Under the pieces are notes generated by a model. The model did no database searches, was not told where the DNA came from, and saw only the letters and a list, made by a program, of their open reading frames with translations. From NCBI RefSeq assembly GCF_040273735.1, contig NZ_JBELZM010000017.1:24737-88736 (forward strand): 64,000 nt of DNA, in the 5' to 3' direction. A program made the position numbers and the translations under genes. The stretch comes from Solibacillus sp040273735. Lineage in GTDB: Bacteria; Bacillota; Bacilli; Bacillales_A; Planococcaceae. Shown piece after piece: positions 42,663 to 51,282 of this stretch. The stretch's first letter is position 1. Every line of letters begins with the position of its first letter.

Positions 42663-43784
42663 ATGAAAATTTTATCAATTGAACCGACACCAAGTCCAAA
42701 TTCAATGAAAGTAATTATCGATCAGGATTTACCATTTGGTAAAAGTTTTAATTATACGAAAGAAAACATTGGTGAAGCATCACCCGAGCTGCAGGCAATC
42801 TTTGCGGTTGAAGGTGTAAAGGGCATTTATCATGTATCGAATTTCCTGGCTATTGAAAGAAACGCGAAATTTGCATGGGAAAATATTTTGGCGGATATTC
42901 GCCGCGCAATTGGCGGAGAGGCGACTGAAAGCACGGAATATGAGATGAATGAACATTATGGGGAAGTAAATGTGCATGTTCAGATGTACAAAGCCATTCC
43001 ATTGCAGATCAAAGCATTCGACGGTGAAGGGGAAGTGCGAATAAGCGCAGGAGACCGTTTCACAACTGCTTTTAAACGTCTGCAATTCAGTGTAACTGAC
43101 GAAAACTATATATTTGAACGGAAATGGGTCGATTTCGGTGTTCGCTATGGTGATAAAGAACAAGTTGTACAAGAAGTGCTAAAAGAGGTGGATGCACTAT
43201 ATCCGCAAGATCGTGTTGAATCGATTGTCCAGTCTGCTAACGAACAAGTAGTTACAGCAGCACAAGAGCGTAAAAAAGTGACATTAGAACAATATGAGCA
43301 AGTTGAAGATTGGCAACAACGCTTCCAGTTTTTAGATCAATTACCGGATCCGGAAGTGCAAGATATTCCGTTGTTCGAAAAAGCGCTGGAAGACGAGCAA
43401 ATGTCTATCCGTCGCCTTGCAACCGTCTATTTAGGGATGATTGAAGATGTCGCGGTTGTACCTGCTTTAACAAAGGCATTGAATGATAAAAGTGCAGCCG
43501 TTCGCCGTACAGCGGGCGACTGTATGAGTGATTTAGGGTTACCTGAGTTTGAGCCGGCAATGATCGCTGCATTAGGTGATAAAAATAAACTTGTCCGCTG
43601 GCGTGCGGCAATGTACTTGTATGAAGTAGGTACGGAGCAGGCAATTGACGCATTAAGAACAGCGAGCGAAGATAAAGAATTCGAAGTAAAGCTGCAGGCA
43701 AAAATGGCACTTGCACGTATTGAGGGCGGGGAAGAGGCAAAAGGCTCTGTGTGGAAACAAATGACAGAAAGCCGTAAAGCTTAA
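42663..43784 (+). CDS. CvfC-like protein (NifU-N plus HEAT repeats)
   Basis: 373 residues from ATG 42663 behind TAGGAGC. N-terminal Nfu/NifU-N type segment (MKILSIEPTPSPNSMKVIID, and FNYTKENIGEASP), then alpha-helical repeats with HEAT-like units near 235-350 (RRLATVYLGMIEDVAVVPAL, VRRTAGDCMSDLGLPEFEPA, VRWRAAMYLYEVGTEQAIDA). Closest known family: conserved virulence factor C of Staphylococcus, function unclear. Last gene of the HD-yfmR-cvfC unit. Confidence 0.85.
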   Translation: MKILSIEPTPSPNSMKVIIDQDLPFGKSFNYTKENIGEASPELQAIFAVEGVKGIYHVSNFLAIERNAKFAWENILADIRRAIGGEATESTEYEMNEHYGEVNVHVQMYKAIPLQIKAFDGEGEVRISAGDRFTTAFKRLQFSVTDENYIFERKWVDFGVRYGDKEQVVQEVLKEVDALYPQDRVESIVQSANEQVVTAAQERKKVTLEQYEQVEDWQQRFQFLDQLPDPEVQDIPLFEKALEDEQMSIRRLATVYLGMIEDVAVVPALTKALNDKSAAVRRTAGDCMSDLGLPEFEPAMIAALGDKNKLVRWRAAMYLYEVGTEQAIDALRTASEDKEFEVKLQAKMALARIEGGEEAKGSVWKQMTESRKA

Positions 43785-43789
43785 AATTT

Positions 43790-43827
43790 AAGCTGCTAAC
43801 GAAAATAATCGTTAGCAGTTTTTTTAT
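43790..43827 (+). terminator. intrinsic terminator
   Basis: CTGCTAACGA/TCGTTAGCAG stem, 6-nt loop, T7. Confidence 0.92.
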
Positions 43828-43842
43828 TTTAAATAAACATTA

Positions 43843-43872
43843 TTACAATATTTTTTTATCGGATGGTATAAT
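43843..43872 (+). promoter_or_regulatory. extended -10 promoter for vWA-like gene
   Basis: TGGTATAAT (43864-43872) is a TGn-extended -10; TTACAA at 43843-43848 could be a -35 with an 18-bp spacer. Confidence 0.5.
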
Positions 43873-43923
43873 TTGAGAAAATGGTATATATTTAGGAGTA
43901 TACTAAAGAAAGGTGGGTCCATA

Positions 43924-45120
43924 ATGGAGGAGCTATTGTTGAAAAATCCTAGCCCATTAAGTGATGAGCGTAAAGAGGCACTGTTAAATTTACTTTACTC
44001 CGAACATTGTAATGACTCCATACTATTAAAAAGTGATGATTTTTATTTATTTTTTCATGATATTTGGTCACTTTTTGAAATTGGGGAAAAGTACGAAAGC
44101 GAAATTGTAGAAGAAGATATTAGGCTGAAAGAATGGCGAATTTTCCTATTGGAATTTTTCTCAGCTCGAAATTTAGAAAAATTGCACTTTGAGTACTTAA
44201 CGAATTCCTCTGTAAAAAAATTTTTTGTAGCACTATACATATGGAAAAAAATTAGAAAAGATTATTTTTATGATATGCGTAAAGTTTTAAAAATCGAAAA
44301 ATTAAAGACTGAATATGAAAAGGAATTTGCTGATAGTCAGGATACTAGGGATATTTATCATGAAATCTATTTAAAAATCCAAAGCTACTGGTATATGAAT
44401 TTATTTAAATTCAATTCCATTTATGACAGGATTCTCGAAGAGGTCCTGGAGGAAACGAAAGCGGTAGAGCTGCTTTTCGGGGATAAGATATGGGAAACAA
44501 TCAGCAATGATAACTTAAGAAAATTCATGAGTTATATTGAATCGAGGCACTTTTCCGAAGTTTTGTTTTGGAAATCTAAATTTCAGACAGAACAATTTTT
44601 AAAAGTGGGTCTCGATCCGAACAGTACATATGTGTTTTGTGTTCAAAAAGATATATCGATGAAACGAAGCCTTAATTTACAAAATGGATTGGCATTGGCC
44701 GTTTCGGAATTTTCACAAAAACATGAACACAATTTTGTATTTTTATCATTCATAAAAGCAATTGATCAGGAAATGATTTCACATAAAGAGTTGATAGATT
44801 TTAATCATTACTTCGAGCTGGATAAATCATTCAGACTTAAAACGGAACCAATTAATTATAAAGGCGTTATCAATTATGCCTTTACAATGTTAAAGTTAGA
44901 ATTATCTCACAGCAATAGCGGTAAAATCTATTTAATCTGCAATGAATTACTCTTTGACGATTTTCCTGATGAAGAAGATTGGATATCAGCTGTTACGCAT
45001 TATAAAAAGTTGAAAAAGATTGAAATTGTCGTAATCTATATGGGCGATAAAACGAAACTCCAGCAAATTTGGTTTGCAGATAAAATACTCATACCAAAAC
45101 AGCTGGCTCAGTTTAAATAG
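43924..45120 (+). CDS. orphan protein with vWA-like C-terminal half
   Basis: 398 residues from ATG 43924 behind AAGGTGGG. The N-terminal 230 residues are helical, rich in aromatic and charged residues (ILEEVLEETKAVELLFGDKIWE). The C-terminal half, from SLNLQNGLALAVSEFSQKHEH, resembles a von Willebrand A fold with alternating strand and helix (YVFCVQKDISMKR, NFVFLSFIKAI, KIYLICNELLF, KIEIVVIYMGD). The metal-ion motif D-x-S-x-S is only D-x-S-M-K. The layout recalls ViaA-type proteins, but no RavA partner lies nearby. No function assigned. Confidence 0.55.
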   Translation: MEELLLKNPSPLSDERKEALLNLLYSEHCNDSILLKSDDFYLFFHDIWSLFEIGEKYESEIVEEDIRLKEWRIFLLEFFSARNLEKLHFEYLTNSSVKKFFVALYIWKKIRKDYFYDMRKVLKIEKLKTEYEKEFADSQDTRDIYHEIYLKIQSYWYMNLFKFNSIYDRILEEVLEETKAVELLFGDKIWETISNDNLRKFMSYIESRHFSEVLFWKSKFQTEQFLKVGLDPNSTYVFCVQKDISMKRSLNLQNGLALAVSEFSQKHEHNFVFLSFIKAIDQEMISHKELIDFNHYFELDKSFRLKTEPINYKGVINYAFTMLKLELSHSNSGKIYLICNELLFDDFPDEEDWISAVTHYKKLKKIEIVVIYMGDKTKLQQIWFADKILIPKQLAQFK

Positions 45121-45123
45121 AAA

Positions 45124-45176
45124 AAATAAACTCTAAATAGTGCGGATTAATATCGCTCCTATTTAGAGTTTATTTC
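45124..45176. terminator. bidirectional intrinsic terminator
   Basis: AAATAAACTCTAAATAG/CTATTTAGAGTTTATTT stem with 18-nt loop; serves the vWA-like gene and the convergent DMT gene. Confidence 0.9.
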
Positions 45177-45188
45177 GTTTTATATAGT

Positions 45189-46082
45189 TTATTGGGAGCT
45201 ACTTGTTTTTAGCTTCTTAACCGTTTGGTCAGGAGCGAAAATGGTGTACAAAATACTTCCGAAAATAAGGGCAATTCCAAGCACTTGCAATAAACTTGGC
45301 CGGAATGAAAGCAATACAGCATCCAATAATATCGCTACTACGGGATCGACAAATACGAGTACCGAAACGATGACAGTAGGAAGATCTCGAACACTGTCAA
45401 AAAATAAATAGTAGACAAATCCCGTATGAATTAAACCTGTACCAAGTATGTAAAGCCAGTTTGTATTCGTTAAACCTTCAAATGCTGCAAAATCGCAAAA
45501 TGGGAGCAACATTAAGATACCTACTATTGTTTGGATAAACGTAAGAGCATAGGATGACATACCGTGAATCGTTTTACTCGTAAACATTGTCAGCGCATAG
45601 CAGATGGCTGAAAGAAGTGCCCATATAAATCCTGAGGTCATAAATTGCGAGACGCTTGTAAAGCTCTCAATACCGATAATGAGAATACTACCGAAAAAGC
45701 AAATAACTGTTGCACAAATAGCACCTATCCCCATTCTCTCCGCCAAAAAAACCGAACCTAATATTAATACAAAAATCGGTGCCAAATTGTAAATTGAAAT
45801 GGCGATAGAAATTGACATAACTTCGAACGCTTTAAATAAAAACACCCAGTTTAATACAAGAAATATACCGCAAACGACTGTATTCATCACTTCTCTTTTA
45901 TTCCAAACTTCAGTTTTATGACCTCCTGTAATAAACCATAGACCGCCTAAAAAGAGTGTCGCACAAATACAGCGAACAAAAACGAGCTCTACTGCAGGCA
46001 AGCCGGTTTGCGTAGTAAAGAAACCGATAGAGCCGAAAATAGCCATGGAAAGAGTAAGTTTAAGCATAGAGCGTGTATTCAT
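45189..46082 (-). CDS. EamA/DMT family transporter (second copy)
   Basis: 297 residues, ten membrane helices in two EamA halves (FVRCICATLFLGGLWF, SIYNLAPIFVLILGSVFLAERM, and VLVFVDPVVAILLDAVLL). Sequence differs clearly from the 33884-34795 copy. It exports a metabolite of unknown identity. A multi-hairpin repeat element separates it from proA. Confidence 0.9.
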   Translation of the reverse strand: MNTRSMLKLTLSMAIFGSIGFFTTQTGLPAVELVFVRCICATLFLGGLWFITGGHKTEVWNKREVMNTVVCGIFLVLNWVFLFKAFEVMSISIAISIYNLAPIFVLILGSVFLAERMGIGAICATVICFFGSILIIGIESFTSVSQFMTSGFIWALLSAICYALTMFTSKTIHGMSSYALTFIQTIVGILMLLPFCDFAAFEGLTNTNWLYILGTGLIHTGFVYYLFFDSVRDLPTVIVSVLVFVDPVVAILLDAVLLSFRPSLLQVLGIALIFGSILYTIFAPDQTVKKLKTSSSQ

Positions 46083-46100
46083 TTGGTGAACCTGCTTTCT

Positions 46101-46245
46101 TTATCCCGCAGTAACGGGTAGTAATTTATCTGCCTCGAAAGCAAAGCAGCAGAGGCATGATTCCCGCATCAAGACTGTAGCTGGGCGTATAGAATAGGCG
46201 GGAGATTAACTATCCATAATACCCCGATTGGTTTGAGGGGTGTAG
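46101..46245 (-). repeat. dispersed multi-hairpin element, copy A
   Basis: Shares a 22-nt identical block (46113-46134) with the element at 48689-48710, and further short blocks: GGGAGAT-AACT (46200-46210) and CCCGATTGGTT (46223-46233). Hairpins: TCCCGCAGTAACGGG at 46104-46118, CCCCGATTGG...GGGG at 46222-46240, and GGGGTGTAGAACCCC. Relative to copy B it carries about 60 extra bases (46135-46197). It lies between proA and the DMT gene. Confidence 0.65.
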
Positions 46246-46283
46246 AACCCCACATTGAAGCTTCACTTTCTCGAAGGCGAATA

Positions 46284-47549
46284 TTATCCACGAACTTGAC
46301 CGTTGCCATGAATATAGTATTTTGTAGATGTTAATGCTGGTAAACCCATTGGACCGCGAGCATGAAGCTTTTGAGTTGAAATACCGATTTCGGCACCATA
46401 CCCGAATTCAAAGCCATCCGTAAAGCGTGTCGATGCATTATGATAAACAGCTGCCGCATCAACCGAATTTAAAAAGATTTCAGCGTTTTGCAGATTATCA
46501 GTAATAATAGCTTCCGAATGATTTGTTCCGAACTGATTAATGTGATGTACCGCTTCCAAAACATCATCTACTACTTTTACGCTTAGAGTCAGAGCCAAAA
46601 ATTCTTCAGCATAATGCTCTTCAGTTGCCTCTATTGCTTCTGTTAATACAGCACACACATTTTCATCTCCATAGATATTTACTTCAAGTTCATTTTGTAA
46701 GTAATGCAAAAATTCTGTACCATGATTTTGGAAAAATTCTTGATGAATTAATAAACTCTCGGCTGCATTGCATACGGATAAACGCTGTGTTTTTGCATTT
46801 TTTACAATTGATTTTGCCATTTTAAAATTAGCGAATTCGTCCAAATAAATATGGCAATTCCCGGCACCGGTTTCAAGTACAGGAACCGTCGATTCCCTCA
46901 CCACTAAATCAATCAGTTTTTTTCCTCCTCGCGGAATTAGCACATCCAAGTATTCCGTTAATGTAAATAAAGATTTCGCTGTTTCACGACTTGTATCTTC
47001 AATAAGCAAAACGGAATCTTTCGGATAGTCGACAGCGTTCAATGCGCGGTGAATCGATGCAACGAGTGCAATATTTGAGTGTTTTGCAGATGAGCTGCCA
47101 CGTAAAAGAACCGCATTACCGGTTTTAATTGAAAGTGTTGCTGCATCGATCGTTACATTCGGGCGTGCTTCATAAATCATGCCGATTACTCCTAATGGTA
47201 CACGCTTTTTAGTAATTTTAAGTCCATTTTCTTTTGTGATTTGTTCGATTACTTCACCGACAGGATCTTCTAATTCAATTAGTTGCAAAATTGCATCGCT
47301 CATCGCTTGAATGCGGTTTTCATTCAGCAAAATGCGGTCTAGTGTAGCTTGATCGAGTCCGTTTGTTTTTCCGTCTGTAATATCTTTGCTGTTTTCCTTC
47401 AGTAATTTGTCCATATCTGCAAGAAGTTGTTGTGCTATACTTCTTAATGCTTCATTTTTCTCTTCTGTCGATTTGATATTCGTTAAATAGCTTGCCTTTT
47501 TCGCACGCTTCCCTTTTTCAAAAACTTCATTTGCAATTGTTTTAGTCAT
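46284..47549 (-). CDS. proA: glutamate-5-semialdehyde dehydrogenase (gamma-glutamyl phosphate reductase)
   Basis: 421 residues; NADPH-dependent second step of proline synthesis from glutamate. Aldehyde-dehydrogenase fold: GVIGMIYEARPNVT near 117, LRGSSSAKHSN near 147, PRGGKKLIDLV near 207, catalytic Cys in ETGAGNCHIYLD near 230, C-terminal LHARGPMGLPALTSTKYYIHGNGQVRG. AAGGGGG site before ATG. Lies 13 bp after proB on the same strand. Confidence 0.96.
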   Translation of the reverse strand: MTKTIANEVFEKGKRAKKASYLTNIKSTEEKNEALRSIAQQLLADMDKLLKENSKDITDGKTNGLDQATLDRILLNENRIQAMSDAILQLIELEDPVGEVIEQITKENGLKITKKRVPLGVIGMIYEARPNVTIDAATLSIKTGNAVLLRGSSSAKHSNIALVASIHRALNAVDYPKDSVLLIEDTSRETAKSLFTLTEYLDVLIPRGGKKLIDLVVRESTVPVLETGAGNCHIYLDEFANFKMAKSIVKNAKTQRLSVCNAAESLLIHQEFFQNHGTEFLHYLQNELEVNIYGDENVCAVLTEAIEATEEHYAEEFLALTLSVKVVDDVLEAVHHINQFGTNHSEAIITDNLQNAEIFLNSVDAAAVYHNASTRFTDGFEFGYGAEIGISTQKLHARGPMGLPALTSTKYYIHGNGQVRG

Positions 47550-47562
47550 TAATATAACCCCC

Positions 47563-48645
47563 TTAAATTTTGACCCATTGATTACGGTGAATAACTTCTA
47601 TTGGGTAATGCATAAGCTCTGTCGTCCGTTTACCCATCGCATGCTCCAATTCAGCTGAAGAATATAGAATTTCTCCACGTCCGATACATGTATGTCGATC
47701 AAAAACTTCTACAACATCGCCTTTTTCAAATTGTCCTTCATAGGCATAGACCCCGGCCGGCAGTAAACTTTTTCCTCCATACTGCAATGCTTGGACTGCT
47801 CCCTCGTCAATAAAAATCTTTCCGGAAGATTTGGAGAGTTGGACCCACTGTTTATTTGTAGGAATATATTTTTCATTGCGTTCAAAATACGTACCGTCAC
47901 CGTTGTTTTCAAGAATTTCAGTTAGTTTTGTATGGCCGGACCCTGTGCCGATAAAAACTTCAACACCTGTATTAATCGCATAATTGGCTGCAGCCAGTTT
48001 TGACTGCATGCCGCCTGTACCGACTTTTGAACCTGATCCCGTAGCAAAATGAAGCATTTCTTCAGTAATTTTTTCTATGCGATCAATTCGAACCGCATCA
48101 GTGTTTGTTAATGGGTTTGCCGTATAGAGCCCGTTGACATCCGTTAAAATAATTAACTGATCTGCATGAACGAGACCACTTACTAAAGCGGAGAGCATGT
48201 CATTATCACCAAAAGTTAATTCAGCAACAGATACAGTATCATTTTCATTTATAATCGGAATTATAGAACGCTCCAATAACTCTGTTAATGTTTCATAAGC
48301 ATTTCTGTAACGTTGCTTATCATTAAAATCTGAGCGGGTCAGCAAGATTTGGGCGGACGTCTCGTTATATGTGGCAAATTCATCTGCATACGCTTGTATT
48401 AATATGCTCTGACCAACTGCAGCTGCCGCTTGTTTTCCCTTTAGTGTAATCGGTCGAGAGGGGTACCCAAGCTTTCTGAAACCTGCTGCTACTGCGCCAG
48501 AAGAGACTAAAATTACTTCGTGCCCTGATTGTTTCAATGTGGCGATGGCGGCAACATGGTCATAAAATTTTTCATGATCAAGCTCCCCTTTATTATTTGT
48601 TAAAGAACTGCTTCCGATTTTTACTACAACACGTTTTCTTTCCAC
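47563..48645 (-). CDS. proB: glutamate 5-kinase with PUA domain
   Basis: 360 residues; ATP-dependent phosphorylation of glutamate, first step of proline synthesis. Kinase domain: VVKIGSSSLT at 6-15, ILVSSGAVAAG near 48, NENDTVS near 135, LTDVNGLYTANP near 168, GSGSKVGTGGMQSKLAAA near 205. C-terminal PUA domain from about 280. GTG start after GAGGAGG. Controlled by the proline-type T-box upstream. Confidence 0.96.
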   Translation of the reverse strand: MERKRVVVKIGSSSLTNNKGELDHEKFYDHVAAIATLKQSGHEVILVSSGAVAAGFRKLGYPSRPITLKGKQAAAAVGQSILIQAYADEFATYNETSAQILLTRSDFNDKQRYRNAYETLTELLERSIIPIINENDTVSVAELTFGDNDMLSALVSGLVHADQLIILTDVNGLYTANPLTNTDAVRIDRIEKITEEMLHFATGSGSKVGTGGMQSKLAAANYAINTGVEVFIGTGSGHTKLTEILENNGDGTYFERNEKYIPTNKQWVQLSKSSGKIFIDEGAVQALQYGGKSLLPAGVYAYEGQFEKGDVVEVFDRHTCIGRGEILYSSAELEHAMGKRTTELMHYPIEVIHRNQWVKI

Positions 48646-48680
48646 CCAAAATCCTCCTCATCAATAGAAATATTAGAATT

Positions 48681-48847
48681 ATCCCATAAACGGGTAGTAA
48701 TTTATCTGCCGTGGGAGATCAACTCCCTTTAAAAGCCCGATTGGTTCGGGCCAACACAATGTTGGTCACAAAAGCGTTTTCACAGGAAGTGACGGTTCAT
48801 ACTTGTGTTCCTTTTAATCAGTGGGGGATAAACCCCACTGATTAAAG
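48681..48847 (-). repeat. dispersed multi-hairpin element, copy B
   Basis: Carries the same 22-nt block (48689-48710), GGGAGATCAACTCCC hairpin (48713-48727), GCCCGATTGGTTCGGGC hairpin (48735-48751), a CCAACACAATGTTGG hairpin, and a perfect TTAATCAGTGGGG/CCCCACTGATTAA hairpin (48814-48845). In the direction of proB transcription the GCCCGAACC...GGGC hairpin is followed by TTTT. It sits between the T-box and proB, so it is transcribed with the operon. Confidence 0.65.
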
Positions 48848-48862
48848 TTATACTTTATTACA

Positions 48863-49115
48863 TAAAAAAAGCACATTTCAATCCTATCGATTAGGACGAA
48901 ATGTGCTATTTCCGTGGTACCACCTAAATTGAATGCCAATACTTGCATTCCACTTCATCTCATAACGCTGAGTCTGCGCCTATTTTTTAGGAGCTGTTGA
49001 AGTAGGTTCGGCAGGTTTTGCTATGCCATTCTTTCAGCCTGTGGAATGTGCTCTCTTGTTTAGCCAATTGCTACGTACTCGTCTTCAATATGCCTTTATA
49101 TTTTCTAATAGCATG
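48863..49115 (-). promoter_or_regulatory. T-box leader of proBA
   Basis: On the minus strand: a Stem I region with AGTACGTAGC, a specifier-type loop GAACCTAC with proline codon CCT at 49006-49004, antiterminator AGGTGGTACCACGG (about 48925-48912), and terminator AGCACATTTC/GAAATGTGCT plus T7 (about 48909-48867). Uncharged tRNA-Pro would allow readthrough into proBA. Confidence 0.88.
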
Positions 49116-49344
49116 CATGATAGCGCGTTTTTTGTCAATATCGTTAAGTCTGATTTATTTGAAAACTATGCGAAAATCTCCTTTTTGGACTGATTTACCG
49201 CATAAAAGTGTGAATTTTACGACTATTTTCTGTCCAAATGTAATTTTTCATGATAAATCCGTACTTTGTTTCTTTTTCAGCTATTTTCTAAATTTGTAGT
49301 ACCTAGGAATATTCAGTTGTGCACAGCTTAAAGGATTTGGAAAA
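49116..49344. other. intergenic region between proBA T-box and sigma gene
   Basis: AT-rich; it should hold the divergent promoters for the proBA leader and the sigma gene. No clear -35/-10 pair, operator or structured element recognised. Confidence 0.3.
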
Positions 49345-49821
49345 GTGCAGAATGTAGAACAACTTATTTTTGAAAATGAAACTTTAATAAAAAAAGTCAT
49401 CTATAAACTGAAAATTTATCGAGATCTAGATGAATACATGCAAGTAGGGAGGATCGCTTTATGGCAGGCATTGCAGAAATTCGATGATACAAAAGGGGAT
49501 TTTACGATGTTTGCTTACATGACCGTAAAATATGCGATCATTCGATCACTATCCAAAGCGAATCACGTATCCGAGCATGAACTAGCAGTGGAAGAAGACG
49601 TGATTATCATTAATTCGCGGCAGCACAATTTGGTTGTATCAAGTTTGGAATGGCCCGAATGGTTTGAGGAATTAAATGAAGATGAGCAATTTCTGTTGAT
49701 CGCGCTGTATGAAAAAGAGCTTTCGTTAAAGGAGATTGCTGACAAGTATAAGCTGAGTTATGAAACAATAAAGAAAAGACGTCAACGATTATTGTCCAAG
49801 TTAAGAGGTTTATTAAAATAA
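49345..49821 (+). CDS. small sigma-70 family RNA polymerase sigma factor
   Basis: 158 residues. Region 2: KIYRDLDEYMQVGRIALWQALQKFDDTKGDFTMFAYMTVKYAIIRSLSK (about 22-73), the DNA-melting and core-binding part. Region 4: LNEDEQFLLIALYEKELSLKEIADKYKLSYETIKKRRQRLLSKL (about 112-155), HTH. No region 3 and no N-terminal regulatory domain, as in ComX/SigH-like small factors. GTG start behind AAAGGA. No anti-sigma gene adjacent. Target genes unknown. Confidence 0.85.
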   Translation: MQNVEQLIFENETLIKKVIYKLKIYRDLDEYMQVGRIALWQALQKFDDTKGDFTMFAYMTVKYAIIRSLSKANHVSEHELAVEEDVIIINSRQHNLVVSSLEWPEWFEELNEDEQFLLIALYEKELSLKEIADKYKLSYETIKKRRQRLLSKLRGLLK

Positions 49822-49840
49822 TTACAAAATTTTTAGGATG

Positions 49841-49876
49841 AAAAAAAGTGGAAGCTTTGATAGTTTCCACTTTGTA
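49841..49876. terminator. bidirectional intrinsic terminator
   Basis: AAAGTGGAA/TTCCACTTT stem with 11-nt loop, A-rich and T-rich flanks. Confidence 0.82.
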
Positions 49877-49881
49877 ATGTC

Positions 49882-50274
49882 TTATTGGATTGTATTTAAA
49901 AACAATGTTCGCTGCTCTTCGGATTGCTGTTCGCCATTCACAAGCATTGCCCCAATACGGTAATCTGTTTGTCCTTTTTCAACAACATACTGTAAATTAA
50001 CAGACTGTAAATTGTTATCAATTTTGCATTCACCTTTAAATTCTACAACATGCTCCATCATTTTTGTTTGGAAATACTCCCAGCGGCTTTCTTCACAATA
50101 GTTTTTGAGGGCTTCTTCTATTGTAATATCGCTATTTTCCATGACAGGTGTAGCATGAATATATGTAATGTAGTCATTATCTGTTACGGCTTTTTGTGGA
50201 CCGAAAAAGTAAAAAAATACACCAATTACCCCGATTGGTATGATCCAAAATATCGTCCGCTTTCTTTTCTCCAT
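49882..50274 (-). CDS. membrane-anchored extracytoplasmic protein, unknown
   Basis: 130 residues. Basic N-terminus MEKRKR then one membrane helix (TIFWIIPIGVIGVFFYFFG, residues 7-25), followed by an outside domain with two Cys residues (ALKNYCEESRW, FKGECKIDN) and mixed beta strands. No family recognised. Start after GGGGGATTATTTTC. Convergent with the sigma gene. Confidence 0.7.
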   Translation of the reverse strand: MEKRKRTIFWIIPIGVIGVFFYFFGPQKAVTDNDYITYIHATPVMENSDITIEEALKNYCEESRWEYFQTKMMEHVVEFKGECKIDNNLQSVNLQYVVEKGQTDYRIGAMLVNGEQQSEEQRTLFLNTIQ

Positions 50275-50363
50275 GAAAATAATCCCCCTTTTTGTATCAT
50301 TAGTATAACATTGGAATGTTAATATTTTCTACATTGGGATAATATTTATCTCGAAAGAGTGAT

Positions 50364-50402
50364 ACTGTCCGCGTGCAGCCCGCGAAAGCAAATACGGTCA
50401 GT
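50364..50402. repeat. short imperfect palindrome
   Basis: ACTGTCC ... GGTCAGT outer arms (one mismatch) enclose a CCGCG/CGCG inner pair with GAAAGC. REP-like in form; only one copy seen here. Confidence 0.35.
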
Positions 50403-50527
50403 CTAATATGAATATAAGTGAAATTTGCTGGTCTCCAAGGATTATTGCGAACTTTATAGAATATTTATATTTAAATAGAAAAGGTGTTGGCTTTAATAAA
50501 TATTCTTCATAACTGGAAGGGGCACAA

Positions 50528-51244
50528 ATGAAAATGAGACAAATAATTGCGATGGGCGGCGGGGGCTTTTCAATGGAACCAGATAACCCGCTATTGGATA
50601 GTTATATTTTAAAACAGGCGGAAACGACAAAACCGAAAATTTGTTTCCTACCTACAGCTAGTGGAGATTCTGAACAATACATATCCAGGTTCTATCATTT
50701 TTTTAATAAACAAAATTGCGACCCATCACATTTATCTCTATTTAACCCGCTTTCTCGGGATTTGGAAAATTTTATTTTAGAGAAAGACATTTTATATGTT
50801 GGTGGGGGAAACACGAAAAACCTTTTAGCTTTGTGGAAGGATTGGGGATTAGACAGTATTTTAAGAAAAGCTTGGGAGGAGGGTGTTATTTTAGCGGGGT
50901 TAAGTGCAGGGGCAATCTGCTGGTTTGAACAGGGGGTGACAGACTCCTTTGGGGAGGGACTTGAACCAATAACCTGTTTAGGTTTGTTAAATGGGAGTAA
51001 TTGTCCGCATTACGATGGAGAAACGGAAAGGAAGCCTGCATATCATAAACTGATTGAGTCAAATAAAATACAATCAGGAATTGCTGTTGATGATGGTGTT
51101 GCGGTTCATTATAAAGGGCAGGAAATCCATAAAATTGTGAGTTCCAGACCTGATGCTAAGGCGTACAGTGTGTTTTTGGAAAAGGGCATAATTGAGAGGG
51201 AACTCCAAACAGAATATTTGGGGGAACTTAATAGTTTAATTTAG
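50528..51244 (+). CDS. S51 family peptidase (dipeptidase E-like)
   Basis: 238 residues. Serine peptidase of the PepE/cyanophycinase group, fold related to class I glutamine amidotransferases. Nucleophile Ser in GLSAGAICWF (near 125), GGGNTKNLLALW near 92, CPHYDGE with the His near 160, and IAVDDGVAVHY near 182. ATG behind GAAGGGGC. First gene of a short same-strand set at the start of an accessory-looking stretch. Confidence 0.88.
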   Translation: MKMRQIIAMGGGGFSMEPDNPLLDSYILKQAETTKPKICFLPTASGDSEQYISRFYHFFNKQNCDPSHLSLFNPLSRDLENFILEKDILYVGGGNTKNLLALWKDWGLDSILRKAWEEGVILAGLSAGAICWFEQGVTDSFGEGLEPITCLGLLNGSNCPHYDGETERKPAYHKLIESNKIQSGIAVDDGVAVHYKGQEIHKIVSSRPDAKAYSVFLEKGIIERELQTEYLGELNSLI

Positions 51245-51282
51245 ACCAGATAATAAAATTTCTGAAAAGTGAGTTGTTAAAC

